Shown one piece after another: positions 12,322 to 24,714 of a stretch of 64,000 nucleotides of DNA. How positions within the stretch are numbered: the first letter of the stretch is position 1; each line of letters opens with the position of its first letter. A model generated the notes under the pieces. It worked only from the letters and a program-made list of their open reading frames with translations, was not told the DNA's origin and searched no databases. This DNA is from Megascapheus bottae (lineage: Eukaryota > Chordata > Mammalia > Rodentia > Geomyidae), in the NCBI GenBank assembly GCA_024803745.1, contig JANJXV010000014.1, positions 4,295,001-4,359,000 on the forward strand. Reading direction: 5' to 3'. The position numbers and the translations under genes are program-made.

Positions 12322-12543
12322 GGGGGGGGTATTGGTCTTGAACTTGGCCTGGGTGCTATCCCTGAGCTCTTCAGCTCAAGGCTACCGCCCTACCCCTTGA
12401 GCCAAGCTCCACTTCCTGTTTTCTAGAGTTTCACTGGAAATGAGTCTCAGGTCCTTTTGTTCCCACGCTGGCTTTGAACCTTGATCCTCAGATCTCAGCC
12501 TCCTGAGTAATTAGGATTACAGGCGTGAGCCACCATGCCTCGC
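12322..12543 (-). mobile_element. B1-like dimeric SINE with target-site duplication
   Basis: Antisense dimer: 'ggtcttgaacttggcctg' at the tail side and 'taggattacaggcgtgag' at the head side. The flanking repeat 'tcattatg' (12314-12321 and 12544-12551) marks the insertion. Confidence 0.88.
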
Positions 12544-12554
12544 TCATTATGTTT

Positions 12555-12690
12555 ATCTTATATTTTTTCATTAAAAATCCCTGTGAGAACATTTCTGTTA
12601 TCATCCTGATTTTACAGGTAAGGAAACTGAGACTTAAAGACTTGTACTGTGTTCTGGTGACACACAGAGCCAGAGACAAATAAAGGCAGA
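12555..12690 (-). repeat. MIR SINE remnant
   Basis: 'gattttacaggtaaggaaac' followed by 'tgagacttaaagacttg' and 'gtgacacacagagcc' matches the reverse complement of the MIR core. The younger SINE at 12322 inserted next to it. Confidence 0.65.
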
Positions 12691-13797
12691 CTGTCCGGAG
12701 CTGTTCATTCCTGACAATTTCACTAATACTTCATTATGGCATCTGCAACCAGAAAGAACTTGAAACTTATGAAGTCTTGTTAAAAAACCACTACCAAATT
12801 CTGCTGAAGGATTATGAGATTGTACTCCAGCCATATATAAGCTCTGATGATTTCAAAGAAGAGAAATGAATATTATATCTACTTCACTTTTCTTGGCTAT
12901 TATTCTGATAATACACAATAGTCTCTCTCCCTCTTTCCCTCTCATATGTACATATATGTGTAGATATGTATCTCATTCTAAGGCATCTGCAATCCAAATA
13001 CACACATGTATGCAGGTGATAACTGTCTAAATCAAGTGTCTTCTTCCCCATTCACAACAGCCTCATCAGCCATTGTTGTCCTTGACAAACAGCTCCCAGA
13101 ATCTTAGGGAAAATCTACATGCTGCAGCCCAGTGAGGCCCTTGTCAAATCTCTTCTCCCACCTTCCTTACAGAGAAAGATTGTTTTCCCATCTACTTCAA
13201 ATGTTCTCGTGCTAAATCCCTAAGGCCAGCACTACCCTGAGCCCTCAGTGTAGCACAACAATACCAGGGACATCTGCTGTTTGCCTCTGTGGAATTTTCC
13301 CCCTTAATTTACAACCCACCTTGAGCCTGAGAGAGCTCAGCTAGAGTATGAGTTCACCTTGACAAAATGAAAATGTGCTCTGCTTGGGTCATGAATGAGA
13401 TGCCATGTAGCCATTTCTTCCCTCAAGCCTTGTGATAGCTAGGGAGAATCGAACAGAGCCGGCTCTCAGCACCGCCCCCCTGCAAAAGAAACCATTTCAC
13501 GGTTCTTCATGAAAACAGTCTTTGGCAAGTCCATTAGCCAACTCTCAGAACATGCCCAGTGGAATCTGAATCTGCAAGTTGGAGTAACCCTTTCAGCATT
13601 TTGGAATCATCTCCAGAAATCCATCCTCTGTTAGCTTTAGAATAATCAACACATTATACCTATTCAAGTAAGGGCCCATTTTGTAAATAATCTAGCTGGG
13701 GATCAAATAGTTTGTGATAACATGGTTAAATACTTTACTACAAAATTAAAAATCTCAATGAGTATGTATACATGCAAGCCTAATAAGTAGGAGATTT
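12691..13797. other. Non-coding stretch, nothing recognised
   Basis: Slightly higher GC around 13030-13560. No splice-bounded open frame or known repeat was recognised. A conserved regulatory element here cannot be excluded without alignment. Confidence 0.4.
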
Positions 13798-13805
13798 TCC
13801 AATTT

Positions 13806-14003
13806 CTTTTCTTTTTTTTTTCCAGTCCTGGGCTTGAGCTCAGAGCCTGAGCACTGTCCTTGGACTTTCTCAAGGTTAGAGCTCTACCACTTGAGCCTCA
13901 GCACCACTTCCGGATTTTTTCTATATGTGGTACCGAGGATTCGAACCTGGGTCTTCATGCATGCTAGGCAAGCACTTTAACCACTAGGCAAAACTCCTGG
14001 TCC
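13806..14003 (-). mobile_element. IDL-Geo-type SINE, full length
   Basis: Antisense copy with both monomers: 'gagctctaccacttgagc' for the right monomer, 'tcatgcatgctaggcaag' for the left. 'tccaattt' at 13798-13805 and 14004-14011 is its duplication. Confidence 0.9.
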
Positions 14004-14034
14004 TCCAATTTTTTTTTAATCTTTGCTTGATTCT

Positions 14035-14413
14035 TTCTTTTTTTATTTTTATTTTTTATTTTTTATTATAATTAATAAAAGGGTTACATGATATTTGCCA
14101 GATAGAAGGCGCATTAATTCACATACATTGATACCCTTTCACATGTCTTGATAACCATTACCCTCCCCCCCCCACCCGTCTTGGTTTTCCCCCCTTCCCT
14201 ATCAAATTTCAAATACCCAAATTCAAATAAATTCAATATATCAGAAAACAAAGTGAGATACTGTAACAATATGAGATACCCAAGGGACAGCAAAGGAGAT
14301 GAGAGATAACATAGTACATTAAGGACAACAATCATTCGTTATATGGCTTTTGTTTCAATATCCTGGAGGTCCTTTCAGTTAGCTTCATACTATATGGCCT
14401 TATGTATCAAGAT
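14035..14413 (-). mobile_element. 5'-truncated LINE-1 3' UTR
   Basis: The antisense L1 3' UTR of the same subfamily as at 8480 shares 'gggttacatgatatttgcca' and 'gagatactgtaacaatatga'. It contains no ORF2. It lies directly beside the SINE at 13806. Confidence 0.88.
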
Positions 14414-15357
14414 TTCTTTTCTGTGTAAAATTATGAAAATTAAAACACTATCAATCATTTTATGCCAGTTAAAACTTTTATATCACTCTAGTCGAGAACA
14501 CACATCTAACTACAGAAGCAGCACTGATAATATCTTTGTTCAAAGAGAAACCACTAGACTAAACCTTTGTTATGCAAATAAGGCATGTCTTCTCAGAGTA
14601 AGTTGTTATGAATAGGGTCCAAAATAACCTTTTGTGACTCAATTCAAAATCTCCTTTCTGACCTTCCATGGTATGCAATGTTCATCAATGAGAATAGGCA
14701 GTGAGCATAAGAAACCTAACACCTTCAGTGGGAAAATAACTGGAGAACCCACTCTTGGCTCTCCAAGATTCTAAATTTAAAAATTATGGGAGAATAAAAT
14801 GCCCCCTCAGACATCTTTGGGTAGAAATATGCTCTAAGATTTGAACCATTATCTTTTCAGTGTCATTTGATCTCCCAACCCAATTATGACCCTAGATATG
14901 AACATGCACAGATACAATGAGATGTGAATATTGAAGCTTTCATTTTTCCATTTATAGATTTATTTTACTCCACAATATGTTCATAATTTTCAAATAAACT
15001 TTTCTACTAATGCACAGCCATGGAAGTAAATGAGTAAGTTTGGGCTCAGATCTGCCAGATTCTTTCTCTCAGATTTGTTTAGAGTTTGAGATTTTGGAAT
15101 TAGGATATTTCCTAGATGCCACAAAATTTAAATTTATGTTTAGATGAACACAGACTGCTTCAAGGCAAAGACTGAGTATTTTGAGAATAAAAACCAAAAG
15201 TTAATAGAAGGAGGAGATTGAAGGGATTACAAATAGATAAAATGCAGTGAATAAAAGCAAAAGTTTAAGTAAAGACAGCTGAGGTAGGACAAATACTGGC
15301 TACAGAAAACAGAAAATCTGGTCTGTATGAGAGAATGTAGGTGGGCCATGAAATCAG
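14414..15357. other. Non-coding stretch, nothing recognised
   Basis: No repeat or exon signature was found. The 90-codon frame starting at 14343 begins in L1 3' UTR and is not a gene. Confidence 0.45.
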
Positions 15358-15368
15358 AAAGTCATAAA

Positions 15369-15589
15369 GGGACCAGGTGCTAGTGGCTCATGCCTGTAAT
15401 CCTAGCTACTAAGAAGACTGAGATCTGAGGATCACTATTCAAAGCCCAGGCCAGGTGCCAAAGTCCTTGAGAATCTTATCTCTAATTAACCATGAGAAAA
15501 CCAAAAGTGTCCCTGTGGCTCAAGGGGAGTAGCTGAAGACCTCAGGGAGAGTGCCTAGGCCCAGAGTTCAAGCCCCATGACTGAAAAAA
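15369..15589 (+). mobile_element. B1-like dimeric SINE with 11-bp target-site duplication
   Basis: The B1-like half ('gtggctcatgcctgtaat') and right monomer ('cctgtggctcaaggggag', 'agagttcaagccccatga') are flanked by perfect 'aaagtcataaa' repeats at 15358-15368 and 15590-15600. Confidence 0.92.
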
Positions 15590-15600
15590 AAAGTCATAAA

Positions 15601-16411
15601 AGCAACAGGCTTAGGAGAGAGTTTCATCCATGGTTAATGTGATTAGGAAAAGGAGTTATTTCCTTACTGTTGAATAATCATTTTTCTGTAGAGGTATGAG
15701 TGCCTTGATATAAAACATGTAATAGAATTATGGTTTTTTATATTAAATGTTCACTGGGCAACTAGGATCTATTTTATTTTATAAATTTGAATCTAGAAGT
15801 ATGAAGTTAAGAAAAGGATTTAAAAAAAGGTCCCATGTAGCTTGGAACAATAAAAGTATATTTGAGAAATATTTGATATTGTATTTAAATATAACATTAA
15901 CAGTGTAAAAATGTAATGACTGTGGTAACATTGGAGAGCATCTTAACCCAAATCCAGTCTCTCAAGTTATCATTTGAAACAGAGCCGAATTTGACTTAGG
16001 TGAATGATGCTGGCTAACCCCCCTGCCCATTTCCAAGATTTTCTTGTGAAAAGAAACTGCTTATGGCCACCTCTAGACTTCTTTTTGTGTTAGACAAGAC
16101 TTCTTCGTGTGAAAATCTGCTCGTTTGAGTCTTTCTTAATACATGTGACAAACGCTGACTCTACTCAATGCAGGAGTAATTAGATTGAAAACATCAAAGC
16201 CTTAAGATAGTTACAGGAATTACATCCACACAGCATAAACAGCACAGACAACAACCAAATGGTTATACCATGCCTATGCATAGCTCATGTGATGACTAAA
16301 ACAGAAATACTCAAATACAATAGAAATGCTGTAAATAATTTAATTCCATGTTTTTGCTGAAGAATATTTACTTTCCTACTAAATTATGTGAAAGAAAAAG
16401 TGCTTTTTATA
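15601..16411. other. Non-coding stretch, nothing recognised
   Basis: Ordinary AT-rich sequence with no supported feature. Confidence 0.45.
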
Positions 16412-16426
16412 AAAAGTAATATGAGC

Positions 16427-16850
16427 TTTGGTTTCCCTCATTTGTAATAATACAAACCTAGGACTCTCCTAGCAGAGGATTACAGTAGCTCAAAATCTAG
16501 ATACATAAGGCCATATAGGATGAAGCTAAATGAAAGGATCTCCAGGATGTGGAAACAAAAGCTTTATATTATGTGATTGTTGTTCTTAATGTACTATGTT
16601 ATTTCTCTTCTGTTTTGTTGCCCTTTGGTTAATCTCATATTGTTACAGTATCTGACTTTGTTACCTGATATATTGTATATACGTTTATTTGTTTATTTGA
16701 AATAGGAAAGGGAAGGGGGAAAACAAGATGATTGGGAGGGGGCTGGGGGAAGAAAATGGGGACAAAAGCATGAGAGGGATATCAATGTGTGAGAAATGAT
16801 GTACCCACTGTCTGGCAAATGTAACTGTGACCCCTGTACACATTACAATG
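16427..16850 (+). mobile_element. 5'-truncated LINE-1 3' UTR with 15-bp duplication
   Basis: L1 3' UTR in sense: 'cctagcagaggattacagta', the A/G-rich 'gggaagggggaaaacaag' block and the terminal 'cccctgtacacattacaatg'. Perfect 15-bp duplications (starting 'aaaagtaatat') at 16412-16426 and 16851-16865 define the insertion exactly. It carries no coding sequence. Confidence 0.93.
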
Positions 16851-16865
16851 AAAAGTAATATGAGC

Positions 16866-17639
16866 CTTAAGTATAAACCTAATGATAATCTGATGCATAA
16901 TAAATATTCAAAGAAATTATGGAAATTTCATGCATATTATAATTTCTATATTATAAGTTCTCTTTCTCACCTACTTAGGTAACTGTAGACCAATAGCCAT
17001 GGCACATTACTAAGTGAGACATTATGTAAAATTTGAAAGCCTTTTCATAAAATGGAAAAAATTGAACAAGAAAGTCAGTGATAAAATGCAAATAAGTTGA
17101 ATTTCTGTCTGGGGAGGGAAGCTCCAAGTAGCTATTTTCTTGGCTTCCCAAAAGAACAAATCTACTTAAAGTGTCACATTAAGAATAAAGTATTGTTTGC
17201 AATTATTTTATCTTGTTTTATTCTTCATTATCTAGCTATTTGTCTAACCTCTCGACCTCATTCATTTACCAATGAGTCCCAAGTGTCTCTCTGGGTCTTA
17301 TTTCTGTTCTGAATTCAAGCCCAGAATACCATTATTCTTACACATGTCACAGTTAAACGTGAAATATAAAAAGACATCGTATATGAAATGATGACAGCTC
17401 CCCTAGCCCTACTCCCAGTTCACCAACCCACATTCACATGTCATCACCTTCATTATCCATTTTCTCCTCCATCCCCTCTCTCTCATTCTCTTTCTCTCCC
17501 ACTTTCTTCCCTATTTCCTCCAACCCTTTTCTCTCTGATTTGCCGCTCTAGCTGTCCTTCTCTGACTCTCCAGATGGGTTTACTTCTGCAAAATTCTTCA
17601 AGATCAACAAAAATTTATGTCCACCATTTCATTGTCATT
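16866..17639. other. Non-coding stretch, CT-rich in part
   Basis: A pyrimidine-rich section at about 17460-17560 gives the 128-codon frame at 17388-17774 its Ser/Pro/Leu bias. I consider that frame non-coding. Confidence 0.4.
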
Positions 17640-17980
17640 GTCAATCATCTGAATTATCCACCACAATGTCCATCTCTCACTATGACCACTGCACATCCTT
17701 GGGACTCGTTTCCATCCACCCCATCCTTTTGCCTTTCAGCTGAAGGTGATTTATTTTCTAGAGCTCAAATCTGACCACTCTCTACCTCTCCCTCCTTAAA
17801 AGCCTTCAATAATAATCTGTCCCTAACCACCTTTATATTTTCACCTACTGTCATTTATTTCCCATGACCTTATACTCTGGCAATGTGAAGTAATTCACAT
17901 TCCTTCAAACAAGATGTGTACATGGAGCTTTATGACTTGCCTGATTCTCTGCATAAAATGCCCCCTTTGATTTCCCTGTC
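17640..17980 (+). repeat. LINE-2 3' end remnant
   Basis: 'aaatctgaccactctctacc' followed by 'ccttaaaagccttcaataat' and, later, 'tgccccctttga' keeps the order of the L2 3' terminal region. It is strongly decayed. Confidence 0.55.
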
Positions 17981-19283
17981 TGCCTGTTCATGTTTGCTTT
18001 ATGTACACTTTCATGATGTGTCTGGGGTCCTGTCCTGTCACAATGAATTGTTCTCTCTCTCTCCTTTATGCTCTTAAACCAGTTGATATACATATCTATT
18101 AAAAACACTTATTTTTCATGCAGTACTTAATTCTTTGCTTCACATTCTACCACTACAAGTCTGTGGCTCATTTGAGAAACCATTTTTTATGTTTTTATAT
18201 CTTTGGTGTGTAACACCCTGCCTTAAAGATAGTGTTTGATTTTTCAGAATTTATATAAGAATGTTCTGACATGTTCCTCAAATAAACATTGCTTTCTGTT
18301 TAATACATTTTTATTTTCCCTTGGAAAAAATTAGCCATTACTTCAGCTTGATTCTCAAGTAGTAATGACCTGAAATGAGTAGAGAAACAAATTTGGTAAA
18401 TAGTAGGACTCCTGCCATAACGACACAGCACATTTTGAGTATACCATAGGGCTTAATTGTTGCCCTAACTACTTATTAAAATTTACCTCTTTTCCAGTTA
18501 ATTAAACTTGCACTCAGTAAAGATATCCATTCTTGGCAGGTAGAAAGCTTTTTGTGTATGCGTCTATTGTGAAAGGTTGGCTGGATATAGTTTTCACAGT
18601 AGTGAAAGTTTTCATATTTCTTTCCTCTTCAACATGGAAACACTGCTACGCTCATGTAGAAAGCTTCTCTCAAAGAAATAAGGAAATGTTTTCTAAGTGA
18701 AGAAAACTTAAATATCTTCCATCCTTTATTGAGTCACATACTTATAGATTAAAGCACCCTTTTAAAAAAACTTGTAAAATTTAAACATTAAAAGACTATC
18801 ACATGCCCTTTGGTCTAATTTACCCTACTGTGAGTAAATGGTCTAAGCCAACAACTACAACAACAAACCACAGGCCTTTATTTCTTCCCATATTGTCACC
18901 TCAGACATACACCAATTCCAGTAGACACTTACCATAACTTTTTTTCTCAACTTTCAAAAATTATTTTATCATAGAGTAATTTAAACCTGCCAAAGAAACA
19001 CAGAAAATAACATGTTTCCTTTCCCCTTCCCCTAGATTTAACAAGTGCTAACATTTGCTCACACTTAGGTTTTTAAGAAACAAAATTGCACCATCATATT
19101 TTAAGTCTCACTTCCTCATTCCTTTTCCCCTCTCTTATCTAATTAACCACATAAAATATCTTATTTCAGACACTCCTAAATATATCAAAATTTATAAAGC
19201 ATTTATTTTAATTAGGTATTTGACAGATTAAAAAAAGATGGAGTTAATTCAAGTTTTGTGGTATTATACTGTAGACTCTAAAG
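17981..19283. other. Non-coding stretch, nothing recognised
   Basis: AT-rich unique-looking sequence with no exon or repeat recognised. Confidence 0.45.
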
Positions 19284-19490
19284 CATGAGTAGGCAATCTA
19301 TTCTCTACAAAATGACAGGCAAATGTTTGAGTTCTCTGTTAAAACTATATCATAATTCTGCCTCTTTTTTTAGTGTAAATGCAACTACAGAAAATACACA
19401 AATTAATGAGCGTGGTCATGGCCTCCTACAGCCTTTTTAGAATAGGTCATGCAGCCCCAACAGGCTGCACGCTCCTGGCCCTTGCACCAA
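19284..19490. repeat. hAT-type non-autonomous DNA transposon remnant
   Basis: 'gagtaggcaatctattctc' at one end, 'aatgagcgtggtcatgg' in the middle and 'acaggctgcacgctcctggc' towards the other end follow the order of an old Charlie-group element. Both ends are decayed. The family is inferred from pattern only. Confidence 0.5.
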
Positions 19491-21069
19491 ACAGGTTAGA
19501 TTTCACTATTTAATTGCATTAATTACATAGTTACCTGAAAGATGGTACAGAAAAAGTTTGCTATAATTATTATTTTCTGTAACTCTGAAAGAGATCAAAA
19601 TTACATTCACTGTCTCTTTCTTTCATAATGGTATCAATTTGAAAACATGGTAGATTTAAATAAAGATTAATTTTTCCATACCACTTTGCAAGTGGATTTG
19701 GATACATGACTAAGTACTGTCCATAGCCACGATGTAGCATTGGAGATAGCCCCTTCATAAAAGCCAACACACTCCGTTTAGCAACTTTTCCCTTTGCTTC
19801 CTGCATCTGACAGTGGAGCCTGTGATTCCAATCACCAGAAATCTCTTCACACTTGTAAAGACATGAGCCTCACCTAGGAATGAAAGAACTGTGAGCTGGA
19901 GGAATGCCAGATCTTTAGGGATTTAGAAAAGCAGACGTTAATAACAAACTTATCCCTGGAATGTCCATGTCTTTTGGAAAAGAGAAATAGAGTGTGATAT
20001 GATTAACACATTATTGCTTGTAGTTTTATTATATGAAGCCCTCAGCAATAAACAAAACCTATAGACATACTTAGCATTAATATTCTGGTATAACATAATT
20101 TCTTGCCTTTATGCCCAGAATCTTCATTCTCTCTCATCTTCAGAATGGTGAAAAACATTTACTTGAATATTTACTTAAAGTAAGAAATGTATGCAAAATA
20201 TAAAGTTTTTCTCTCCTGTGTGTTACTGGTCAATATAAAGACCTAAATGCCATACAGCTACTTTATTTCATGTATTTCTCCAATTCAAATGAAAATGAAT
20301 GCCTTGAAGCAAAGCATGCAAATGCTGAGGTTTTCTGTGTTTTTTGTTCTAAATGCTGGTGCCCCATGACTCTGGAGAACAGATTCTCTTTAGCTGTACT
20401 GCCAAATGCTGTCTCTGCACAGGTGTTCCTGCACTGGTGGCCACAGTTGATTTTTGTGCTGTGATAGCTGCAGCTGAGAGAAGAGACTACAGAGTGGGTA
20501 AAATATGAAAAATGTTACCTACTGCATGGCAACTACATTCTATTCTATTACCTTTGTGCACTTTTTAATCATAGAGATCCTTAAATATAGCATCCTCTGT
20601 TTGCAGTAATTTCATTTTCACATCCGTGGTAGTTTTTTTAAAAAAACATAAAGCCTCCCTGATGCTGAGTGATGCCTGCAGGAGTTGTTATAAAGGGAAT
20701 TATAATCCAATTTAAAGGTAATTTAAGAAAAACAGAAAGATGAGTAGATGCAATTAATATTTCTAACATAGCAAAACTACCAGGAGAAAAAAATGTGAAT
20801 ACTGTTTATCTCCTCCTGGTGAAGTTATAGGTAATAGTTATTTTCCATTAGCTCTAGACATTTATTTTCTAAGCCTCCTACAAGAAATATTTATTACTTT
20901 TAAAAATGCAAAAAAATATGACTCAGGTTCCTGAAACACTTGATTAAATAAAAAAGCACATATGAGAATGAAAATTCCTAGGACAATCAGCATGACACAG
21001 AAATTAAGGGGAACTAATAGGCCAACAATTCTTTTTCACTTGTCTGCAGCTTAGGAAAACATAAAGCAA
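19491..21069. other. Non-coding stretch, nothing recognised
   Basis: It holds several 60-80 codon frames (19570-19806 minus, 20270-20464 plus) without recognisable domains or splice context. Confidence 0.45.
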
Positions 21070-21250
21070 TCTGGTTGAGCCCGTGGTCTGTTTCACATAC
21101 GATGGTTTTGGGAATGCCTGTGCAATTAATCTCCTAGTCACCTTCTCTCTCAGACTTGAACCTCAGTTTCCTCCTCTGCAAAAGTGTACCTGGCTGTCAG
21201 AGCTGCTGAGAAAGACTGAGAATCCATGCAAAAGCACTAAACTTCAAACT
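21070..21250 (+). repeat. MIR SINE remnant
   Basis: 'gaacctcagtttcctcctct' with 'gcaaaagtgtacc' matches the MIR core in sense. The overlapping 91-codon frame (21083-21358) is therefore not regarded as a gene. Confidence 0.6.
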
Positions 21251-21889
21251 GGAGCAGATGAAAAATTAGTTTATATTGTAATAGCAGTTGTTCAATCAAT
21301 TCATGAAATACTGTGTACAAACACACCATCGGCTTCTGTGTTGTATGGGAAACAATGAGTGAGAAAAACACTGTGCATCCACAAATATCACAACTGAGTG
21401 GGAATGGTAGCACATACCCAAGCAGTTATACTAGAGCAGTCCTGTGGAGGTATAGATGGCCAAGTTGGAGGGGTACAACTCATGCCAAAAGTTACTGTAC
21501 AATATTCTTTGTAAAAGAGACAAAAGGCAAGATGATATCCAGAGGCCAGTTCAGTAAGTTTCATAGTTTAGAGTGTTCCTATGTAAAGATGCCAAGCATA
21601 TATTACTATAGATTCTGGCAAAGGAGTTGAACATCCTAGATGTCAGAGTTGGCTATCTCATTAACTGTGTGATTAAAGACAGCGTTACAAACCTCTAACT
21701 TCAGACTCATCTTTTTTTCCTAGTAGGAGAATTTCTCCAAATGTCTAAGATAACTTCAGCTTTGTATAACAAATGCTGATATAGTATGTCAAGTGCTGAT
21801 CTGACTTCATAACCACAGGTTGTATCTGGTGGGTGCACACAGCTGTGTGAATGCTATCTATGCATGGAACATATATTAAATACATGCAT
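21251..21889. other. Non-coding stretch, nothing recognised
   Basis: A 105-codon frame (21313-21630) lacks any recognisable motif. No repeat was recognised. Confidence 0.4.
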
Positions 21890-22025
21890 ATGTACTTCTC
21901 ATTTCAGTCCTATAAAACAAATGCAGTTATCATCCCCATTTCCCAGCTAAGGAATTGAGGCACAGAGATTAAGTACATTCCCTAAAGCCACAAGATTAAA
22001 GATTCAAAACCAGGTCATTAGTACC
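21890..22025 (-). repeat. MIR SINE remnant
   Basis: 'catccccatttcccagctaa' then 'ttgaggcacagagattaagt' is the antisense MIR core. Confidence 0.68.
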
Positions 22026-22224
22026 CCTTGAGTGAAATGTATTGTGGATTTTAGGATGTTTCATGCAACAGTGTAGGAAGCAGTGCATTCCGAAATGGGT
22101 GTTCACTTAAACAAATGCATAGTACATTTCTATATTCCTATGTTGAAATCTTTATTCATTTCTTACCAGTGCTAAAAGTTCTTAACAGTAATTTCTAATT
22201 GTCTAGGAAGGAATGACAGCAACG

Positions 22225-22320
22225 TTGTCTTTTCAGGTTGATATGAGGATCCAATAGCATAATGAATGTAAATTGTTCAACATGGCATCTGGCACCCAGT
22301 GAGTCCCTAAGAAATTAAAA
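22225..22320 (+). repeat. MIR 3' part remnant
   Basis: 'tgaggatccaatagcataat' followed by 'catggcatctggcaccca' matches the 3' half of MIR in sense. It has the opposite orientation to the one just upstream and so is a separate insertion. Confidence 0.55.
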
Positions 22321-22484
22321 TGTTACTGCTGATGGATTCATGTCCAAGATGCAAAATCAAAAGCAGAATAAGGGGGAAAACTGATAGCTGACCGTAAACA
22401 TAGTTAGGATACAACCTGGAGGATTCTTTAATGTCTTATACTCATTCGCTCGCCTTTTTGTTTTTGCTTTTCTTTTGTTTTTGT

Positions 22485-22714
22485 ATTTTCTCAGTCCTGG
22501 GGCTTGAACACAGGGTCTGAGTACTGTTTCTGAGCTTTCTGGCACAAGGCTGGTTCTCTAACACTTGGAGTTACAGCTGTACTTCTGATTTTCTGGTTGT
22601 TAATTGGCGATTAGAGCCTCACAGACTTTCTTCCTTAGGCTGACTTTGAACTGCCATCCTCAGATCTTATCCTCCTGAGTAGCTAGGATTACTGGTATGA
22701 GGTACCAGCTCCCA
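22485..22714 (-). mobile_element. B1-like dimeric SINE
   Basis: Antisense right monomer ('tcagtcctggggcttgaaca') and antisense B1-like half ('cctcctgagtagctaggatt'). It is first in a cluster of five SINEs. Confidence 0.88.
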
Positions 22715-22731
22715 GCAATCATTCACTTTTT

Positions 22732-22925
22732 TTAATTTTTTGCCAGTCCTGAGATTGAGCTCAGGGCCTGAGCACTATCCTTAGTCTGTCAAGGCCAGAG
22801 CTCTACCACTTGAGCCTCACCACTACTTCTGGCTTTTTTTCTATGTATGTGATACCAAGGAATCGAACTTGGGTCTTCGTACATGCTAGGCAAGCACTCT
22901 ACCACTAGTCAAACTCTCAGCCCCA
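22732..22925 (-). mobile_element. IDL-Geo-type SINE
   Basis: Antisense dimer: 'ttttgccagtcctgagattg', 'gagctctaccacttgagcc' and 'gctaggcaagcactctacc'. It sits 17 bp after the preceding SINE in the same orientation. The flanks 'tcattcactt' and 'tcattgactt' look like a duplication with one mismatch. Confidence 0.9.
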
Positions 22926-23316
22926 GTCATTGACTTCTAAGGAGATTTTATATGGCGAATATTACTTTACCTGGTTATGGCCAATATTTATTTTGTTTGA
23001 ATTTCCTGAACACTCATTTTGTGGTTGGTCGGAAAGAAGATGGTAGGTACTGTGGAAGAAGTGTGCACTAAAATATAAAAATAGATGGAAAAGTCTACAT
23101 ATATCTACAGGGACACTGCATCTAACCACCCATCTGAATTTGGGGATGCAAAAAATACATTATTAAATTCTCTAAGTGTCTATTTCTAAAAGACACGAAT
23201 TAAAGAATTTTTATATTGCCTTTATTCATTTAGCCATCCAACAATGACTGTCCAATTCACAATGTCTCATTCTGACCAACTGAAGGTATGTCAGAAATTA
23301 AAACGGGGGAAAAAAT
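22926..23316. other. Non-coding stretch, nothing recognised
   Basis: Spacer between SINEs with no supported feature. Confidence 0.45.
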
Positions 23317-23506
23317 GGGGCTAAGAGTGTAGCCTAGTGATAGAATGCTTGCCTAGCACACACGAAGTCCTGGGTTCAATTCCTTGGTTACGCATATGCA
23401 GAAAAAGCTGGAAGTGGTGCTATGGCACAAGTGGTAGAGCATTAGCTTTGAGAAAGCTCAAGGACATGTTCAGACTCTGAGTTCAAGTCCCAGAACTGGA
23501 AAAATA
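23317..23506 (+). mobile_element. IDL-Geo-type SINE
   Basis: Sense dimer: 'agaatgcttgcctagcac' with a B-box-like 'gggttcaattcctt', then right monomer 'ggtgctatggcacaagtggt' and 'gagttcaagtcccagaac'. Confidence 0.9.
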
Positions 23507-23652
23507 AAAAGAATATATAAACAAAATCATAAAATACTCTGAATTTTCTATCTTACATGTTAGGAACAAATGAGAAGCTATACAACATTTTTTAATACAG
23601 GATATATGTTTTGTATTTTCCAAAGATATATATATATGTATATTTATATAAT

Positions 23653-23864
23653 TTTTTTCGGTCATGAGACTTGAACTCTGGACCTGGGTAAGGTCTCTGA
23701 GCTTTTCAGCTCATAGCCACCACCATACCTCTTAAGCCACAGCCCCACATCCAGTTTTTCGGTGATTAATTTGAGATAAGTGCCCAGGCTGGCTTTGAAC
23801 TGCGATTCTCAGATCTCAGCCTCCTGAGTAGCTAGGATAACAGGCATGAGTCACAGCACCCAGC
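23653..23864 (-). mobile_element. B1-like dimeric SINE
   Basis: Antisense: 'gagacttgaactctggacct' on the tail side and 'cctcctgagtagctaggata' on the head side. Confidence 0.88.
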
Positions 23865-23879
23865 AAGAGCTTTATATTT

Positions 23880-24185
23880 TTTTTACAGAATACTCACAAT
23901 TAAGTATTACTTTATCACATTTTTTTTTGCCAGTCCTGGGCTTGACCTCAGGGCCTGGGCACTGTCCTTGAAGCTTTCTCTTGAGCCTCAGCACCACTTC
24001 CAGCTTTTTCTGGATATGTGGTAGGGAGGAATCCAACTTGGGTCTTCATGCATGCTAGGCAAGCACTCTACCAAACTCCCGGCCATTTTGTCGCATTTTT
24101 TTAAATGAGAAAAACAAGTTTTGAGAGGCATAAAGAAATTTTTCAAAGTACACAGAGATAATAAATGCCTTGAACCAGGACTAAA
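23880..24185 (-). repeat. Probable MIR remnant interrupted by a SINE
   Basis: Sequence on both sides of the SINE at 23921-24084 seems to belong to one MIR-like element: a TTTTACAGA-type start upstream, and 'aaatgagaaaaacaag' with 'gccttgaaccaggac' downstream. This is a nested arrangement. Confidence 0.45.
23921..24084 (-). mobile_element. IDL-Geo-type SINE with internal deletions
   Basis: Antisense copy: 'ttgccagtcctgggcttgac', 'tcatgcatgctaggcaagc' and 'ctaccaaactcccggcc'. It lacks the right-monomer middle part and a few bases near the head. The flanks 'tcacattttttt' and 'tcgcattttttt' look like its duplication. Confidence 0.88.
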
Positions 24186-24714
24186 AGAAATCTTTGCTGC
24201 TCTATTAGTACAAACTGATAATCTCACTACAAGAACCACCTCCTCACAATTGCTCTCTTCATCCAAAGCCACTACCATCATAGTCAGTAGTAATAATGCC
24301 ATCACCTTATGGCCAGTACAGTCGCAGCTCCAACACCATCACCACTATCAGCCCTGACACCAACACTCACCCTCACTATCTCCACCACCGTCATCTATAT
24401 GCATCTTTCTTCACAACCAGCACCCTCTGATGCCTGCCAGAATGTCTGCTTTCTTTAAAGCAAAATATTCCTCTAGGAAAAAGAATAAATGCCTTACCCA
24501 GCTTCCTCCACAGTCTTCCTCAATGGTATCCCCCTTCTAAAGTAGTTTCCCAATATATCTACCTCAAGAGAGTTGGCTAAGTTACTTCTGAAATTTAAAA
24601 AGAAATCAAAATAAATCTTAATTTTTACAGGTATGCAGGAATGCATGGTATTCACACTTTTGAATTTTTTTTTAGAGACTGAAGTTTACACGATTGGAGG
24701 GGAATGAACAAATG
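24186..24714. other. Non-coding stretch, CCA/CAC-rich
   Basis: Imperfect CCA/CAC/CAT triplets dominate about 24230-24410. They give mirror open frames on both strands that I regard as low-complexity artefacts. Confidence 0.5.

Noticed and set aside
24121..24357. 78-codon plus frame with Ser/Thr/His runs
   Set aside because: It arises from a CCA/CAC-rich low-complexity stretch next to a MIR remnant.
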